Below, piece after piece: positions 41,306 through 51,414 of a stretch of 64,000 bases of DNA. Under the pieces are notes generated by a model that ran no database searches, was not told the origin of the DNA, and saw only the letters and a program-made list of their open reading frames with translations. Source of the stretch: Isoetes taiwanensis (Eukaryota > Streptophyta > Lycopodiopsida > Isoetales > Isoetaceae). The stretch is from the NCBI GenBank assembly GCA_021234155.1, contig JAJEKV010000274.1, forward strand, positions 62,001 to 126,000, read 5' to 3'. The first letter of the stretch is position 1, and each line of letters opens with the position of its first letter. The translations under genes and the position numbers were made by a program.

Positions 41306-42731
41306 ATTATCGGCATTTCCCGACCATGGAACTTACTTAAACACTGCAATGGAAATGTCGAGCGTGATGAATACTAACCAGTTAGAAGTATATAGTTACA
41401 TACGAGATGAGATAGACCGAGTACAAAGCAAGCAACCGATATTCGTAAATGGCAAGGCTGGTACGGGAAAAACATTTGTTCTTAATTGTATATGCTTATT
41501 AATACGCGGGAATAAAAACATAGTACTTCCATGTGGGACGACAGCACTTGCGGCTCTCCAATATCCAGGAGGACGAACTGCACACTCTCTTTTTCAAATA
41601 CCCGTTGTAGAAAACAATGTTGGTCTACATTCATTGCTAGAACGTGAGTCAGGAGCCGCTGAACTTCTCATTGTAGCAAAAGCTATAATTTGGGATGAAT
41701 TCCCAATGGCTAATAAAGCAGTTATAGAGAGTGTACACAACCTTTTACAACAATTGTGTGGAAATAACTTACCCTTTGGAGGAAAGCACTTTATAGGTTC
41801 TGGAGATTTCAGACAGGTAGCACCTGTCGTAAAAGGAGGTGGTAAAACTGCAGCAATCAACGCGTCCATAAAATCGTCTCCACTATGGCAAACATTTCAC
41901 GTGCTAAAATTAGAACAACCAGTACGAAATGCAGGTGATCCTGAGCTCATGCAATACGTCGACAACATAGGGGAAAACTGGGAAGAGACAACAGTCTCTT
42001 TAGATCTATTTGACACGACTACTGAAATTACAGACGCAGAAAACTTCCTTTATCCACCTGACATCTTGAAAGATCCAACTAAGTGTGAAAACCGAGCATT
42101 TCTATCGCCTATCAACAAGCATGTCAAGAATTTTAATGAACGTACATTAGACAAGCTATTCGACAAAGACAAGAAATACTACAGCCACGATCACATCAGT
42201 GAACAAGATGAACCCATTTACGATCACCCTTATGCAACTTCAGATTTTTTGAACAACTTCACCCACTCTGGCATCCCTGACCATGAGCTTAAACTCAAAG
42301 TGGGAGCAATATGTCACATTATGAAACGACTTGACACAGAAAAGGGTCTCGTGAAGAATGCAAGAGTCATGATAACATCAATGCATGAAAAGTTCGTAAT
42401 GGTGAAGGTATTAGGGTCGACGACACATTCAAATAACTGCACATATCCAATTTCGAGGACTGACTTTTTTTACCAACCAGAAAATAGACCGTGGACTATC
42501 CATAGGCGTCAATTGCCACTACGACTAGCGTACTCTACCACCTTTAATAGCTGCCAAGGACTAACATTGGATCGCGTTGTTCTTGATTTACGTACAAACG
42601 TGTTTGCACATGGTCAATTGTACACAGCCCTCACACGCATACGAAAGAGAGAAGATGTACTTATCCTTTTGTCTCCGGATAATACAACAAAACGTACGAC
42701 GAATGTTGTATACAAGGAACTCCTTTGCTAA
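41274..42731 (+). CDS. Helitron PIF1-like DNA helicase
   Basis: 485 codons from ATG at 41,274, overlapping the Rep ORF by 32 bp. Walker A GKAGTGKT is at residues 60-67, Walker B IIWDE ends at 142, and GDFRQVAPVV, FLSPINKHV, LAYSTTFNSCQGLTLDRVVL and YTALTRIRKRED complete the SF1B (PIF1/RecD2-like) motif set. It would unwind DNA 5'-3' during rolling-circle transposition. In most plant Helitrons this domain is the C-terminal part of the Rep chain. Here it is either a separate protein (overlapping start), produced by frameshifting, or separated by a single indel. All motifs are intact. Confidence 0.9.
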   Translation: MLVFVKDVMHELSAFPDHGTYLNTAMEMSSVMNTNQLEVYSYIRDEIDRVQSKQPIFVNGKAGTGKTFVLNCICLLIRGNKNIVLPCGTTALAALQYPGGRTAHSLFQIPVVENNVGLHSLLERESGAAELLIVAKAIIWDEFPMANKAVIESVHNLLQQLCGNNLPFGGKHFIGSGDFRQVAPVVKGGGKTAAINASIKSSPLWQTFHVLKLEQPVRNAGDPELMQYVDNIGENWEETTVSLDLFDTTTEITDAENFLYPPDILKDPTKCENRAFLSPINKHVKNFNERTLDKLFDKDKKYYSHDHISEQDEPIYDHPYATSDFLNNFTHSGIPDHELKLKVGAICHIMKRLDTEKGLVKNARVMITSMHEKFVMVKVLGSTTHSNNCTYPISRTDFFYQPENRPWTIHRRQLPLRLAYSTTFNSCQGLTLDRVVLDLRTNVFAHGQLYTALTRIRKREDVLILLSPDNTTKRTTNVVYKELLC

Positions 42732-42957
42732 CAAGGTACGTCTTTTCCGACTATTCTATATACAAATGCATATAATTTCTTCAACCTTCTTCTGTAGATG
42801 ACAGTACCACATGTAAATGACTGGAGATACTGAAACAAGGTACGTTCAAAGGAAGAAAAATCTTCTTTCCAAGGCCGTCGAATAAATAATATGATATTGA
42901 ATTTCTATGGGTTTCCCTCATGCATTCTTTTTAAAACGTGAATAATCAAAAATAACT
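42535..42957 (+). repeat. Helitron 3' segment, first copy
   Basis: Covers the last helicase codons (ACCACCTTTAATAGCTGCCA...) and the following noncoding part to about CAAAAATAACT. Repeated at 43,015-43,392 with a deletion and substitutions. Confidence 0.75.
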
Positions 42958-43014
42958 CGACTAAGTAAAAGATAACTCAAACGCATAATAAAAATTAACC
43001 ATAACTGTGACTAG

Positions 43015-43392
43015 CATAATCCACCACCTTTAGTAGCTGCTAAGAACTAACATTGGACCGCATTGTCCTTGATTTACGTACAAATGTCTTTGCACATGTT
43101 CAGTTGTACATAGCCCTCACACGCATGCAAAACAACAAAACGTGCGACGAATGTTGTATATGAGGAACTCCCTTCCAGGTACGTCTCTTCAACTACTCTA
43201 TATACAGATGCATGTGATTTCTCCAACCCTCTTCTGCAGATGACAGTACCACATGTAAATGACTGGGCTTGCTGAAATAAGGTATATTTGAATATTAAAA
43301 AAAAAAAAAAAAAAAAAACTCCCTTCCAAGCCCGTCGGATAGATAATGTGCTATTCAATTACCATGGGATTCCCTCGTGAACCAAAAATAAC
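43015..43392 (+). repeat. Helitron 3' segment, second (degenerate) copy
   Basis: Repeats 42,535-42,957 with about 85% identity and a gap of some 45 bp where the first copy reads ACGAAAGAGAGAAGATGTAC. A poly-A run of 23 bases at about 43,296-43,318 is inserted in it. Confidence 0.7.
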
Positions 43393-43424
43393 TGTTATTA
43401 TGGAAGCTTGGTGGTCAAGCTAAT

Positions 43425-43670
43425 GCTAATAGTCCATCGCAATGAGAGCCTAGTGGTAAAGCCATTGGTAATGGGCGATCCCCATCCAGGTCCAAAACCC
43501 ACTGACTCTCATTGGATGCACAAAAAAGAAAAAAGGGGGAGAGGGATGGAGAGGGCACAAATGAACGCTTCGCGGTCACAGTTGAGTGGTGAAGCCATTG
43601 GTAATGGGCGATCCCCACCCAGGTCCAAAACCCACTAACTGTTATCGGATGCTTCAAAAAAAGGGGGAAG
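43425..43670 (+). repeat. two tandem tRNA-derived SINE copies
   Basis: Each unit contains an A-box-like TAGTGGTAAAGCC or GAGTGGTGAAGCC, the shared ATTGGTAATGGGCGATCCCC, a B-box-like AGGTCCAAAACCCAC, and an A-rich end (CAAAAAAGAAAAAAG; TTCAAAAAAAG). This is the layout of an internal RNA polymerase III promoter followed by an A-tail. Units start near 43,440 and 43,575. Confidence 0.7.
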
Positions 43671-43754
43671 AGCAGTTGAGAAAAGAACAATAACGGTGGG
43701 AAACTTATGGTGGTTGACTATAGCACGTATCTATCCTACGGGCACAAAACACAT

Positions 43755-43785
43755 GGCTATACTGCAGGTTCGATTCCTGCAAGTT
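43755..43785 (+). other. isolated tRNA-like T-arm / B box
   Basis: GCAGGTTCGATTCCTGC is a perfect 5-bp T-stem with a TTCGATT loop, hence a consensus B box. No matching acceptor stem or D-arm was found around it, so it is not called a tRNA. Confidence 0.45.
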
Positions 43786-43932
43786 GATAGAGTGGTAGGA
43801 AAAATAAGCGATGACCTTTGTTTGAATATACCAGTTGTAATTCAAGGATGCCTATTGTGGAAGCTGAACTATCACAAATCTCAAGCTAGATAATATCTTG
43901 AACATATCGTGGTTGGAAGAAGAGAAACGTTT

Positions 43933-43952
43933 GCGGCGGCCTTGGCCGCCGC
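43933..43952. repeat. 20-bp GC palindrome A
   Basis: GCGGCGGCC, TT, GGCCGCCGC: a near-perfect palindrome in AT-rich DNA, followed by ATAATTTTCTTGTATA. See the similar palindrome at 53,049-53,069. Confidence 0.8.
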
Positions 43953-44013
43953 GATAATTTTCTTGTATACTTTAATGCTTTATAAACTTTCCCGCTGCCA
44001 CACAAACCCATAG

Positions 44014-45345
44014 GTGCAAGTTCAGGACCTGCGCTTCTCTGTGCCCATAATCGGAATATTTTTCAGTCCCAAATCCAAACATGCCAAGCAAAGGATAGAA
44101 GATGCGGCCGCCATGATCCAGCGTGGGGAGCTCTGTCCAACAGCTTTTCCAAGCATGCACATTGTGAAGGATCAGAACGGGATAATGTGGACTCTGGACA
44201 ACAAGCGTTTGTGGGTATTTCGTAAATCTCATGTTGGTTTAATTAGGGTTAATGTCCTGCCCATGGACTGCCATAGATTTCAAAGTCGGATTAGGGCTGT
44301 CTCCCCTGCGCAGCTTCTGCACATGTCTGGGCCTACATTTTTTCCTCAGGTGATCTTGGAAGAGCCCATTATCCGCCCTCAGAAGCTTGAACATGCTGTT
44401 TCTGCTCGAAACGAAAATGATGAAGGGATTGTTAAGAAGAAACGCCATGGACCCAGAGGAGGGAGAAAAGTTCGGGAAAGAAGAGCTAGGGCATTGAAGG
44501 TATGTAGCACCCTTAATCCATCTCAAATTGATGCTTACAATTCCAACTTTACTGCATTACACCAAGTTCCTTCTTCCTCTCAGGTTTTGTATAACATGCC
44601 AAGTACATTCATTGAAACCTGTAAAGACTTTCCATTCCAAGGATCTGGTTCTCACTTTTTGAATTTTAGTGGATCATGCCAAATGCCTTCTACCTCTGAG
44701 GTTTATTATACAGCATCAAACAACCCTGTTGAAGTTCCTCTTCATGGCATTAAAGATTTGCCATTTTATGATAATGCTTACCAGCCTCCCAACTTTACTG
44801 CATTAGACAAGATGCCTTCTTCCTCTCAAGTTTTTGACAAAATGCCAAGAGCATGTGGTGAAGTTCATGGCGAAATCTATACAGACTTGCCATTTCAAGA
44901 ACCTGATTTTACTACGTCATGCCAAGTTCCCTCTGCCTCACAGGTTTACTATAAATCAACAAACAAACCTGTTGAAGTTCCTTTTCAAATCAATAAAGCT
45001 TTGTCATTTCATCATGTTGACGAGCCTCTCAACTTTGCTGGATCATGTCAAGCATCTTCTGTCTCCAATGTTTACTGTAAAATGCCAAGCAGCTCTGTCC
45101 AAGCTCAGCCTGAGTCTAATTTCATGTGTTTGAATAATCATGTACAGCATCCATCTCCCCATGTAGCTCTGGAAATTGACAATCAGCCAGTTCCCATCTC
45201 TTTCATGCCTTCATCTCATAAGAATCAGCCTAGAAAATCAGCTCTTTCAATGTTTGGGCTGATCTGGTCACTTCTGAGACAACTTTACTCTTTTGTTTGT
45301 ATCTTTTGCAACAAATTGTGCTGTCATTGCAAAGCATTTTGCTAG
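44014..45345 (+). CDS. unidentified protein with DNRRLW-like domain and C-terminal repeats
   Basis: 443-codon open exon. A TAG stands directly before GTG at 44,014 and no ATG begins the frame; CCCATAG is a plausible splice acceptor, so an upstream coding exon is expected. N-terminal domain: VQDLRFSVPIIGIFFSPKSK, then MHIVKDQNGIMWTLDNKRLW followed by VFRKSHVGLIRV. This resembles eukaryotic proteins of the ParB/sulfiredoxin-like kind with 'hDLRFt...i...dG....ldNRRLw', though that link is from memory. A basic, nuclear-signal-like stretch follows (KKKRHGPRGGRKVRERRARA, about residues 140-160). Residues about 170-375 hold five degenerate repeats of 45-60 residues built around 'NF.......PSsSQVyy..(p)..evp...kdLPF'. 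A hydrophobic Cys-rich C-terminus follows (MFGLIWSLLRQLYSFVCIFC). No frame damage. Function unknown. Confidence 0.65.
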   Translation: MQVQDLRFSVPIIGIFFSPKSKHAKQRIEDAAAMIQRGELCPTAFPSMHIVKDQNGIMWTLDNKRLWVFRKSHVGLIRVNVLPMDCHRFQSRIRAVSPAQLLHMSGPTFFPQVILEEPIIRPQKLEHAVSARNENDEGIVKKKRHGPRGGRKVRERRARALKVCSTLNPSQIDAYNSNFTALHQVPSSSQVLYNMPSTFIETCKDFPFQGSGSHFLNFSGSCQMPSTSEVYYTASNNPVEVPLHGIKDLPFYDNAYQPPNFTALDKMPSSSQVFDKMPRACGEVHGEIYTDLPFQEPDFTTSCQVPSASQVYYKSTNKPVEVPFQINKALSFHHVDEPLNFAGSCQASSVSNVYCKMPSSSVQAQPESNFMCLNNHVQHPSPHVALEIDNQPVPISFMPSSHKNQPRKSALSMFGLIWSLLRQLYSFVCIFCNKLCCHCKAFC

Positions 45346-45970
45346 GCAGATTATGCGGATTTGGTGCCTTGTAAAGCTGGAGGAATACAAATTGTAAAAG
45401 GATTTCAATGTTTTGCATTTTGCAAGTTCAACCTCCAAAATTTCAAGGATGGCTTATGTATCTAGAGTAGTCTGCTCTCTGGAAATGCAATATAAAGCGA
45501 AATTAATGTCTTCCAAGCCTAAGTTCTTAAAGATTCCATGCCGGAAAAGTGGTAAGGCTAAGGAGAAGCGGTAAGGCTAATACAGTTTCTTTATCTAATA
45601 TCCAACATTGTACACAACTTAATGATAGGAATGATTTCAAGGTTTAAATCGATATAGTTGAGTTCAAACGAACACGTAGAAACTATCTAAACTATATAAT
45701 TTGAGTGGCTGGAAAATGGCCATGTTGTATAATGCCTTGAGGGCAGGCATGCATTCGACTTTTAGAAACATACAACATCTGTCCAATTCATGGTTAATCT
45801 ATGCAGTCCGTGGCTGCATTAAGCTGAAGCGTTAATCCCACCATCTGAGCTATCTTCCTCTATTATGAGAAGTCACCAAAAGATGACCTTAGTGGCAAAT
45901 GGTTACATATAGTGAGAGCAATAGAGAAACTTTATATAACAGATTTGGTAGATTGAATGAAGATGAAAGC
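45346..45970. other. 3' flank, no feature
   Basis: AT-rich; probably the 3' untranslated region of the preceding gene and then intergenic. Nothing else recognised. Confidence 0.4.
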
Positions 45971-45973
45971 CCC

Positions 45974-46242
45974 ATCGCCGTTGTGGTCTAATGGTAAGGC
46001 CTTGGATTGGGGTGATCCTTGTTAAGGTTCAAAACCCATCGCCGTTGTGGTCTAATGGTAAGGCCTTGGATTGGGGTGATCCTTATTAAGGTTCAAAACC
46101 CACTGACTACCATTGGTCTAATGGTAAGGCCTTGGATTGGGGTGATCCTTATTAAGGTTCAAAACCCACTGACTACCATTGGGTGGGAGACGTGGCTGGG
46201 TGCAAGTCCCACTAACCATGCCTTAAAAAAAAAAAAAAAAAA
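45974..46242 (+). repeat. tRNA-derived SINE, internally triplicated, poly-A tail
   Basis: Three head regions in tandem, each with TGGTCTAATGGTAAGG (A box) and, about 40 bp on, AAGGTTCAAAACCCA (B box): units near 45,974, 46,033 and 46,109. Only the last continues into the body (TGGGTGGGAGACGTGGCTGG) and an A-run of 18 bases at about 46,225-46,242. The tRNA-like boxes plus A-tail identify a SINE. Confidence 0.8.
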
Positions 46243-46654
46243 GGTCAGCTACTTATAGTGTTACAATAATACTAGAAATTGACTAATTATGGATGTTTTG
46301 CAATCTCCATTTCACCAAAGTTGTCAATGTATAATCTTGCTGATTTTAGTACTAACTACATCATGCCACTATGCAATGCCTTAATGTTTCAAAGAACCAA
46401 GTGACAACATTGCTAACACAGGGTAGACAACAAGTCCGTATAAAATTCTTGCTTCCGATAAAATTCTTCTTCTAAGCAAGTTGGCATGAAACACATTTTT
46501 GATAGTATTGTTTATAGCTAGCTGCCAATGCATGTGTAGACATATGGCAATAAGGAATGCTTGTTAAGCTATCAACCTAGTCTTGCAATTGGACTCTACC
46601 CCATCTAGATGCATTGCACATTGCTTTAAACCTCACACATTCTTTGTAGAGTTT

Positions 46655-46808
46655 GACAACATTCTTATTACTGCCCACGGTTTTTTCCTCGAAAACCCTT
46701 CATGGCAGGAGTTTTTTTTAACCCGGACAGTAATAAGTTGATGGGCTTCTTCGTTGGGTTCCATAAGCCGATTGGTCTCCGTGGACGATAACAATTATTC
46801 TATTCTAT
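46655..46808 (+). mobile_element. LINE family 1, 3' end only
   Basis: A roughly 150-bp fragment with the LINE hairpin (46,664-46,737), the CCATAAGCCGATTGGTCTCC block, GTGGACGATAA and a short TATTC tail. Extreme 5' truncation. Confidence 0.8.
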
Positions 46809-47006
46809 CTTTTGGTCAAGGAACAAGTCCTTAGGTGCCCTGCCACAGAAGCCAAAATGTCATGTTCTGCACTTGACATAATTAAGGACTGTGCACAGTA
46901 GCCATCAAAGTAAAGTTAGAACAATAGCTACAATTTCTTGTCGTTAGCTTAGCGCTCAAGTCTGTTTTGCATGAATGTTTGCCCTCAAGTAGTAGTTTTG
47001 ATCACA

Positions 47007-47043
<37 letters not shown>

Positions 47044-48570
47044 TAAGATTTTTATTTTTTTATTAATATGTAAATGGTACAAGGCTCTTGTTCACCCAAT
47101 TAGTGAAGGACATAGTAGGATACACAACCAGCTAATGCAGTACTTTATTGGAGCTCTCTCAACCTCTTCCTTGCTCATTAGTACTATGGGGGCCACTGCT
47201 ATTCCAAAAAGTACCATAGCAATGGCTGCAACCTCTTCCCAATGTCCAAGTACTATGGAAGATAATTCCTCAATTTTCTGCAATCAGCTACTTATGAAAC
47301 CTCCATAATGCTCCACTAACCTCAAAAAAAAACTGGTCCTAAGATAATCAATTTAAAGATTGCTTCTGTAGATTGCCATGGACAACAATATTATGCAAAG
47401 GACTCCACTCTGCTACTACACCCAGAGCTAAAATTCCCATGAAGTTCCTCCCTCCGAAAGTTGCAACTGTTCAAGTGATGACTGATAGAAGAATACTACC
47501 TAGTTACCACCATAAACACCTGTGTTGGAATTAAGAGCCAAGTGTAGTCCATCTGCATCTAACTCCAGCAGGCTTGTCCCCTGGTGCCAAGCATACGTAC
47601 AGTAGAACCCTCCCGTCTCCTAAAGATATATAGCCCTACACATACCATTGTTCACAGTGCCATCTGTACAAAATCTTCTTCTAGCTGGGATAGAAGATCA
47701 CGGGCCTAATTGAAACCCATCTTAAGAACACTACTTGCTTCATAATAAGCACATGAAAAGTGGATATATTTAGGTAACCCACTCAAGACCTAGCATAGAC
47801 ACCAGTTTCATAACTACATCTTCCATATAGATAGCAATTCCCAGCAGACAAAGACTCATTAGTCACAAGATAAATAGAGCTTCATGTGCACCCAAAGCCC
47901 GTCAGATCTTTAGCTAACATACCTTTGCAGAGAGGAAGGAAACTGGCTACATAGAGGTGCAAGGACGGACCTAATACTATGCAAAACCTCATATGGATTA
48001 GATAAGATGCCCCCAAACTTGTACCACCTGATAGCATGATAGCACGAGTAACCGAGTTCCAAAAGTTGCCTGAATATATTTCTCACACTCGACACATAAG
48101 CCTCTATATAGTCCCCATTGAGGAAGCACCACTAACATCACAATGGGTTCAGCAACAAGCCCTGTCAACTTAATCATTTCATGAGCTTGTTCCAACCGCG
48201 CGAGGATGGAGCTCTCTACTCTGAATAAATCTTAAGCCCATCAGTACAGATCTAAATACATTACCAAGAGCCATATTGAGTGCGCTTTGGAGCGAAAATG
48301 AGATCCCTGTAACTATATGGCTAGCAATAAATTCCTATCTGGATATATTTGAAATCGATCTGCATAGAGAGCCAGAACTGCAAAACCTTGCAGTGAGTGC
48401 AAGGTCAGGCCACACTGATATGGCTTCCAGTAATCTGCTGCCGAATGTTGCAAGAGTCCAAATATTCCAACTAAAACCTTATCTATCACCAAGAGACTGA
48501 AAAATGGGTGAGGAAAACTTAACAAGCTTAAACACGAATAGAATAGATTGAAAAGGAGGCAGGGTCTGCC
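46809..48570. other. unassigned, possible old retroelement debris
   Basis: A run of about 29 T residues ends at 47,038 and is followed by GAGGGTAAGATTTTTATT, which reversed looks like a retroposon 3' end. The minus strand beyond shows fragments suggestive of coding (for example KIEELSSIVLGHWEEVAAIA at about 47,222-47,281) with many stops. I cannot assign them. Confidence 0.3.
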
Positions 48571-48738
48571 AGAACCATGGATGTTTCTCATTCAGATGGT
48601 TTCCAAGGATTTAAAGCCCACCGAACTTACAAGCATGAAACTGACTCCACACACCACACTGAAGCTCTGTCTAAATTCGTGCAGCTCTGCTTAGAGCTCT
48701 GCCAGCATAGAAGAAAAGGAGACGATCCTCAAGAAACT

Positions 48739-48760
48739 GCTGCCGGCCATGGCCGGCAGC
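48739..48760. repeat. 22-bp perfect palindrome B, possible Helitron-like 3' hairpin
   Basis: GCTGCCGGCC and its exact inverse GGCCGGCAGC joined by AT. Ten bases later comes CTGG followed by T (48,771-48,775), the spacing seen at Helitron 3' ends (hairpin, about 10 bp, CTRR, T). No matching 5' end was found. Confidence 0.45.
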
Positions 48761-48863
48761 CCCTTAACCGCTGGTCAACGCGCCCCCTTTTTGATCGTTG
48801 GCGCACATATTAGTGCATTCCCCTATTTTTGACACTGTTAAGTGAATTTTTAACTTTGCATGC

Positions 48864-48995
48864 AGAAAATGAGGTGGCTGTTATGGAAGATGAAATCAAG
48901 GGAGATAGACAAGATATTGAAGTTAAAATCCTGGACCTTGGTATGGCGGAAGAAGATTGCAATGAGGACTTATATAGGTATTACTACGATAAAGG
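48864..48995 (+). other. possible exon, acidic
   Basis: Between TTTGCATGCAG and AAAG|GTTTGG a frame reads ENEVAVMEDEIKGDRQDIEV then KILDLGMAEEDCNEDLYRYY. Rich in acidic residues, no family recognised; splice borders are reasonable. Confidence 0.35.
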
Positions 48996-49026
48996 TTTGG
49001 TTTTGATACACATAATCTACTTTTGA

Positions 49027-50400
49027 ATAGGGAATTCTTGGTCTATATGGGCGCGATTGTGATCTGTACAAAGCAAACCACCAGGACACCTCCAAGTGTT
49101 TGCTATCTTCAGCCTCCACCTTCATGTATTTAGCATGCATTCTCAATATTCTTCTCTGTAGATATCAAAATTAATCGATGATGTAGATCTTCTGGACAAT
49201 GTCATGAGGTGCATTTTAGACAGATAAACACGAATGCAGAATGTTTTTTTAGATGATAGGTATGTTTGGTTAACATATATATGCTCCCTACAGACCTATT
49301 AATGGAATATCTTCATTGAATCTGGACATTCAAATTGGATAGAACTTTTTGATGCAGGCGAGCAAAAATTGTGACAAAAAATTGTGCAAGTTCTCAAATT
49401 TTATCTAGAAGAATATTTGCATAGGGTGCGGAGACTTCTCCAAGCTAGACTAGCTTTGGTATGAGATGTTAATTTGATATATAACTTTTTCAGATGTGAT
49501 TGGATGTTTCAGGTTGTCTTAAAATATCAAAATAAATAAGAATGAAGGTTGTACATGAACTAGCCAGCAATACAATGGTCATGTGCAAGGGGTTCCAAAT
49601 CCTAATTACATTGTGGCTTGCAATCTAGTTCAAACGTGTTTTTTCCTTGCATACGATCTAGTTTTGGATATGCTATTTATTGCTATCCATTGCAACCTTT
49701 TGGCTATTTATTTGGATGACAAAACTCAGCCGTAGATTCCTTTTTCTTTTCCAAGAATAAGAAAGAGACTCTTAAACCTATCATGAATCTTAAGAAATAT
49801 TCTCCTTTAGTTCTCTTTGGATCCTCACCTTTTGAGCATGGTTACTATCTTCGTTACTATCTGTAAAGCATTGATACTCAAATGTCTTTCTATAAAATGA
49901 TGCTGCATTCACAACCTTATATTATCTTATACATAGATAAAGGTAGAACAGAATTCTCGCTACTTTGCCATTCAAAATAAAATTTTAATGCCTATTGCTT
50001 AAGATTAATACATATGATTAAAAACACACATTTTCCTTACAATTAAAGAAAATTTACTTCTCGACCCCAACAAAAACGTAATCGACTTTCTAACCACCAC
50101 AGTTAAACGACACTAATAAGCTTAAATGCTTAACAAATTTGACCTTATCAAAACCTTTTGATGCTCTTTTTGTTAGTTTTTTCCTTCTTCTTTTTTTGTG
50201 CAAATCATTACTTGTGCTTATCGGACTTTTTAAGAGAAAATCCTCTAATTTGCTATATTTTACTTATTTTTCTTACAAAAATTTTATCGAAAGTTTTTTG
50301 GCATTTACTTTAAGAAACTTCTAGGGAGAACCATGCCCTCATCCCCCGAGCTTCTATTCGAGTTTCTAAATGACTTCTTTGGGAGAATTCAAAAAATGGA
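49027..50400. other. AT-rich, no feature recognised
   Basis: No coding region, repeat or RNA gene could be supported on either strand. Confidence 0.4.
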
Positions 50401-50404
50401 ATGG

Positions 50405-51000
50405 AGGTCATGAGAGATAGATTAAGGGCAAGTTGTATTTCACTCAAGAACAGTATTCCAAAAAGATGCTAACTAGGCTCAGGATGCTTGAGTGTAATCC
50501 CGCAAAACTCCTATAGCAATTGGAAGAATGAGATGAGAATGAAGCATTATCTCGAATTAGTCTGCAGCGTGCTGTATGCTGCAAATTGCACAAGACCAGA
50601 TATCACTTATGCAATTAATTTAATAGATTGAACAATAATCCAAGCATACAGCATTGGATTGCAACTAAGCGAGTATTGAGGTACTTAAAGGAACAATCAT
50701 CATGGCATTCATTTCACACAAAATCAAGAAGATGAATTGATTGGATATTTTGATGCCGACTGGGGAGGAGACATAGATGACAGAAAATCTACATTTGGAT
50801 ATATTTGCAAAATTGGAAATACAACTATAACTTGGGCAAGGAAAAAACAAGAATGTGTAGCTAATCAAGTGTGGAAGCATCAGAGATTATATGGTTACAT
50901 GGTTACGAAAAAGGCTCAGAGAATTAGAAATGCTACCTCACTTTATCGCGATAATAGAAGTGGAGTAGCAATTAGCAAGAATCTTACTATGGAGGTAATG
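50405..51000 (+). pseudogene. Copia pol fragment (RT end, RNase H)
   Basis: Frames in succession read GKLYFTQEQYSKKMLTRLRM, then KRVLRYLKGT, then ELIGYFDADWGGDIDDRKST with FGYICKIGNTTITWARKKQE, and ATSLYRDNRSGVAISKN. These are the C-terminal RT and RNase H motifs of Ty1/Copia ('DADWaGd..dRkSTsGy', 'W.SkKQ', 'Dn.sai.isknp'). The 'STEAEY' segment is replaced by ANQVWKHQ, several stops occur, and no LTRs were seen nearby. A different Copia family from the one at 23-28 kb. Confidence 0.85.
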
Positions 51001-51414
51001 GACTTCTATATTCTATCTAGCTCCTGTTTGATATGGGCCTAATAATCTTATACTCATCCTTTGACCACTAACCTTTCCATCCAACTTGTAAATATAACGG
51101 ATGGGTTGCACCATAGCATGGGACGTAATCCAATGTAATAGATTTGGTGCTAATACACAAAATTATTAAATCCATTAATGACTCTAGATATTTGTGTTTT
51201 CTTTAGACAAGTACATAATAATGTCCTAACAAGACATTTAGCATCTTTATATTATAATGTTTTGTTGTGCATCTTAATCACACCCTAAAATGGACGGCTG
51301 AGATTTTGCCATCAAGAAAACCCCAAATCATTCATCCAAATCCTCTCTCTTACCAGTTTTGCAAGTAGGCTACAGCTTCAAACCCAGCTTCTAGCTCTTT
51401 TAGCTTCTAGCTCC

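Larger units (their letters stand above)
36188..42731 (+). mobile_element. Helitron (rolling-circle transposon), coding part
   Basis: Five consecutive plus-strand ORFs without frame damage: three small ones (36,188-37,898), a Rep protein and a PIF1-family helicase. The last two are the hallmark Helitron proteins (HUH nuclease plus 5'-3' DNA helicase), normally fused in one chain but here in two overlapping frames. Intact frames imply recent activity. Termini (5' TC, 3' hairpin plus CTRR) were not identified, so the limits given are those of the coding part. The 3' end of the helicase gene is duplicated in tandem downstream (to about 43,392). Confidence 0.85.

Noticed and set aside
43735-43790. 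tRNA gene around the perfect B box GGTTCGATTCC
   Set aside because: The 7-base acceptor partner for the sequence after the T-arm is absent upstream, so only the T-arm is recorded.
47092-48600. LINE RNase H or host gene on the minus strand
   Set aside because: Fragments look faintly protein-like but carry many stops and no diagnostic motif.
48739-48775. Definite Helitron 3' end
   Set aside because: Hairpin, spacing and CTGG-T fit, but no TC 5' end or second copy was found; kept as a low-confidence feature only.
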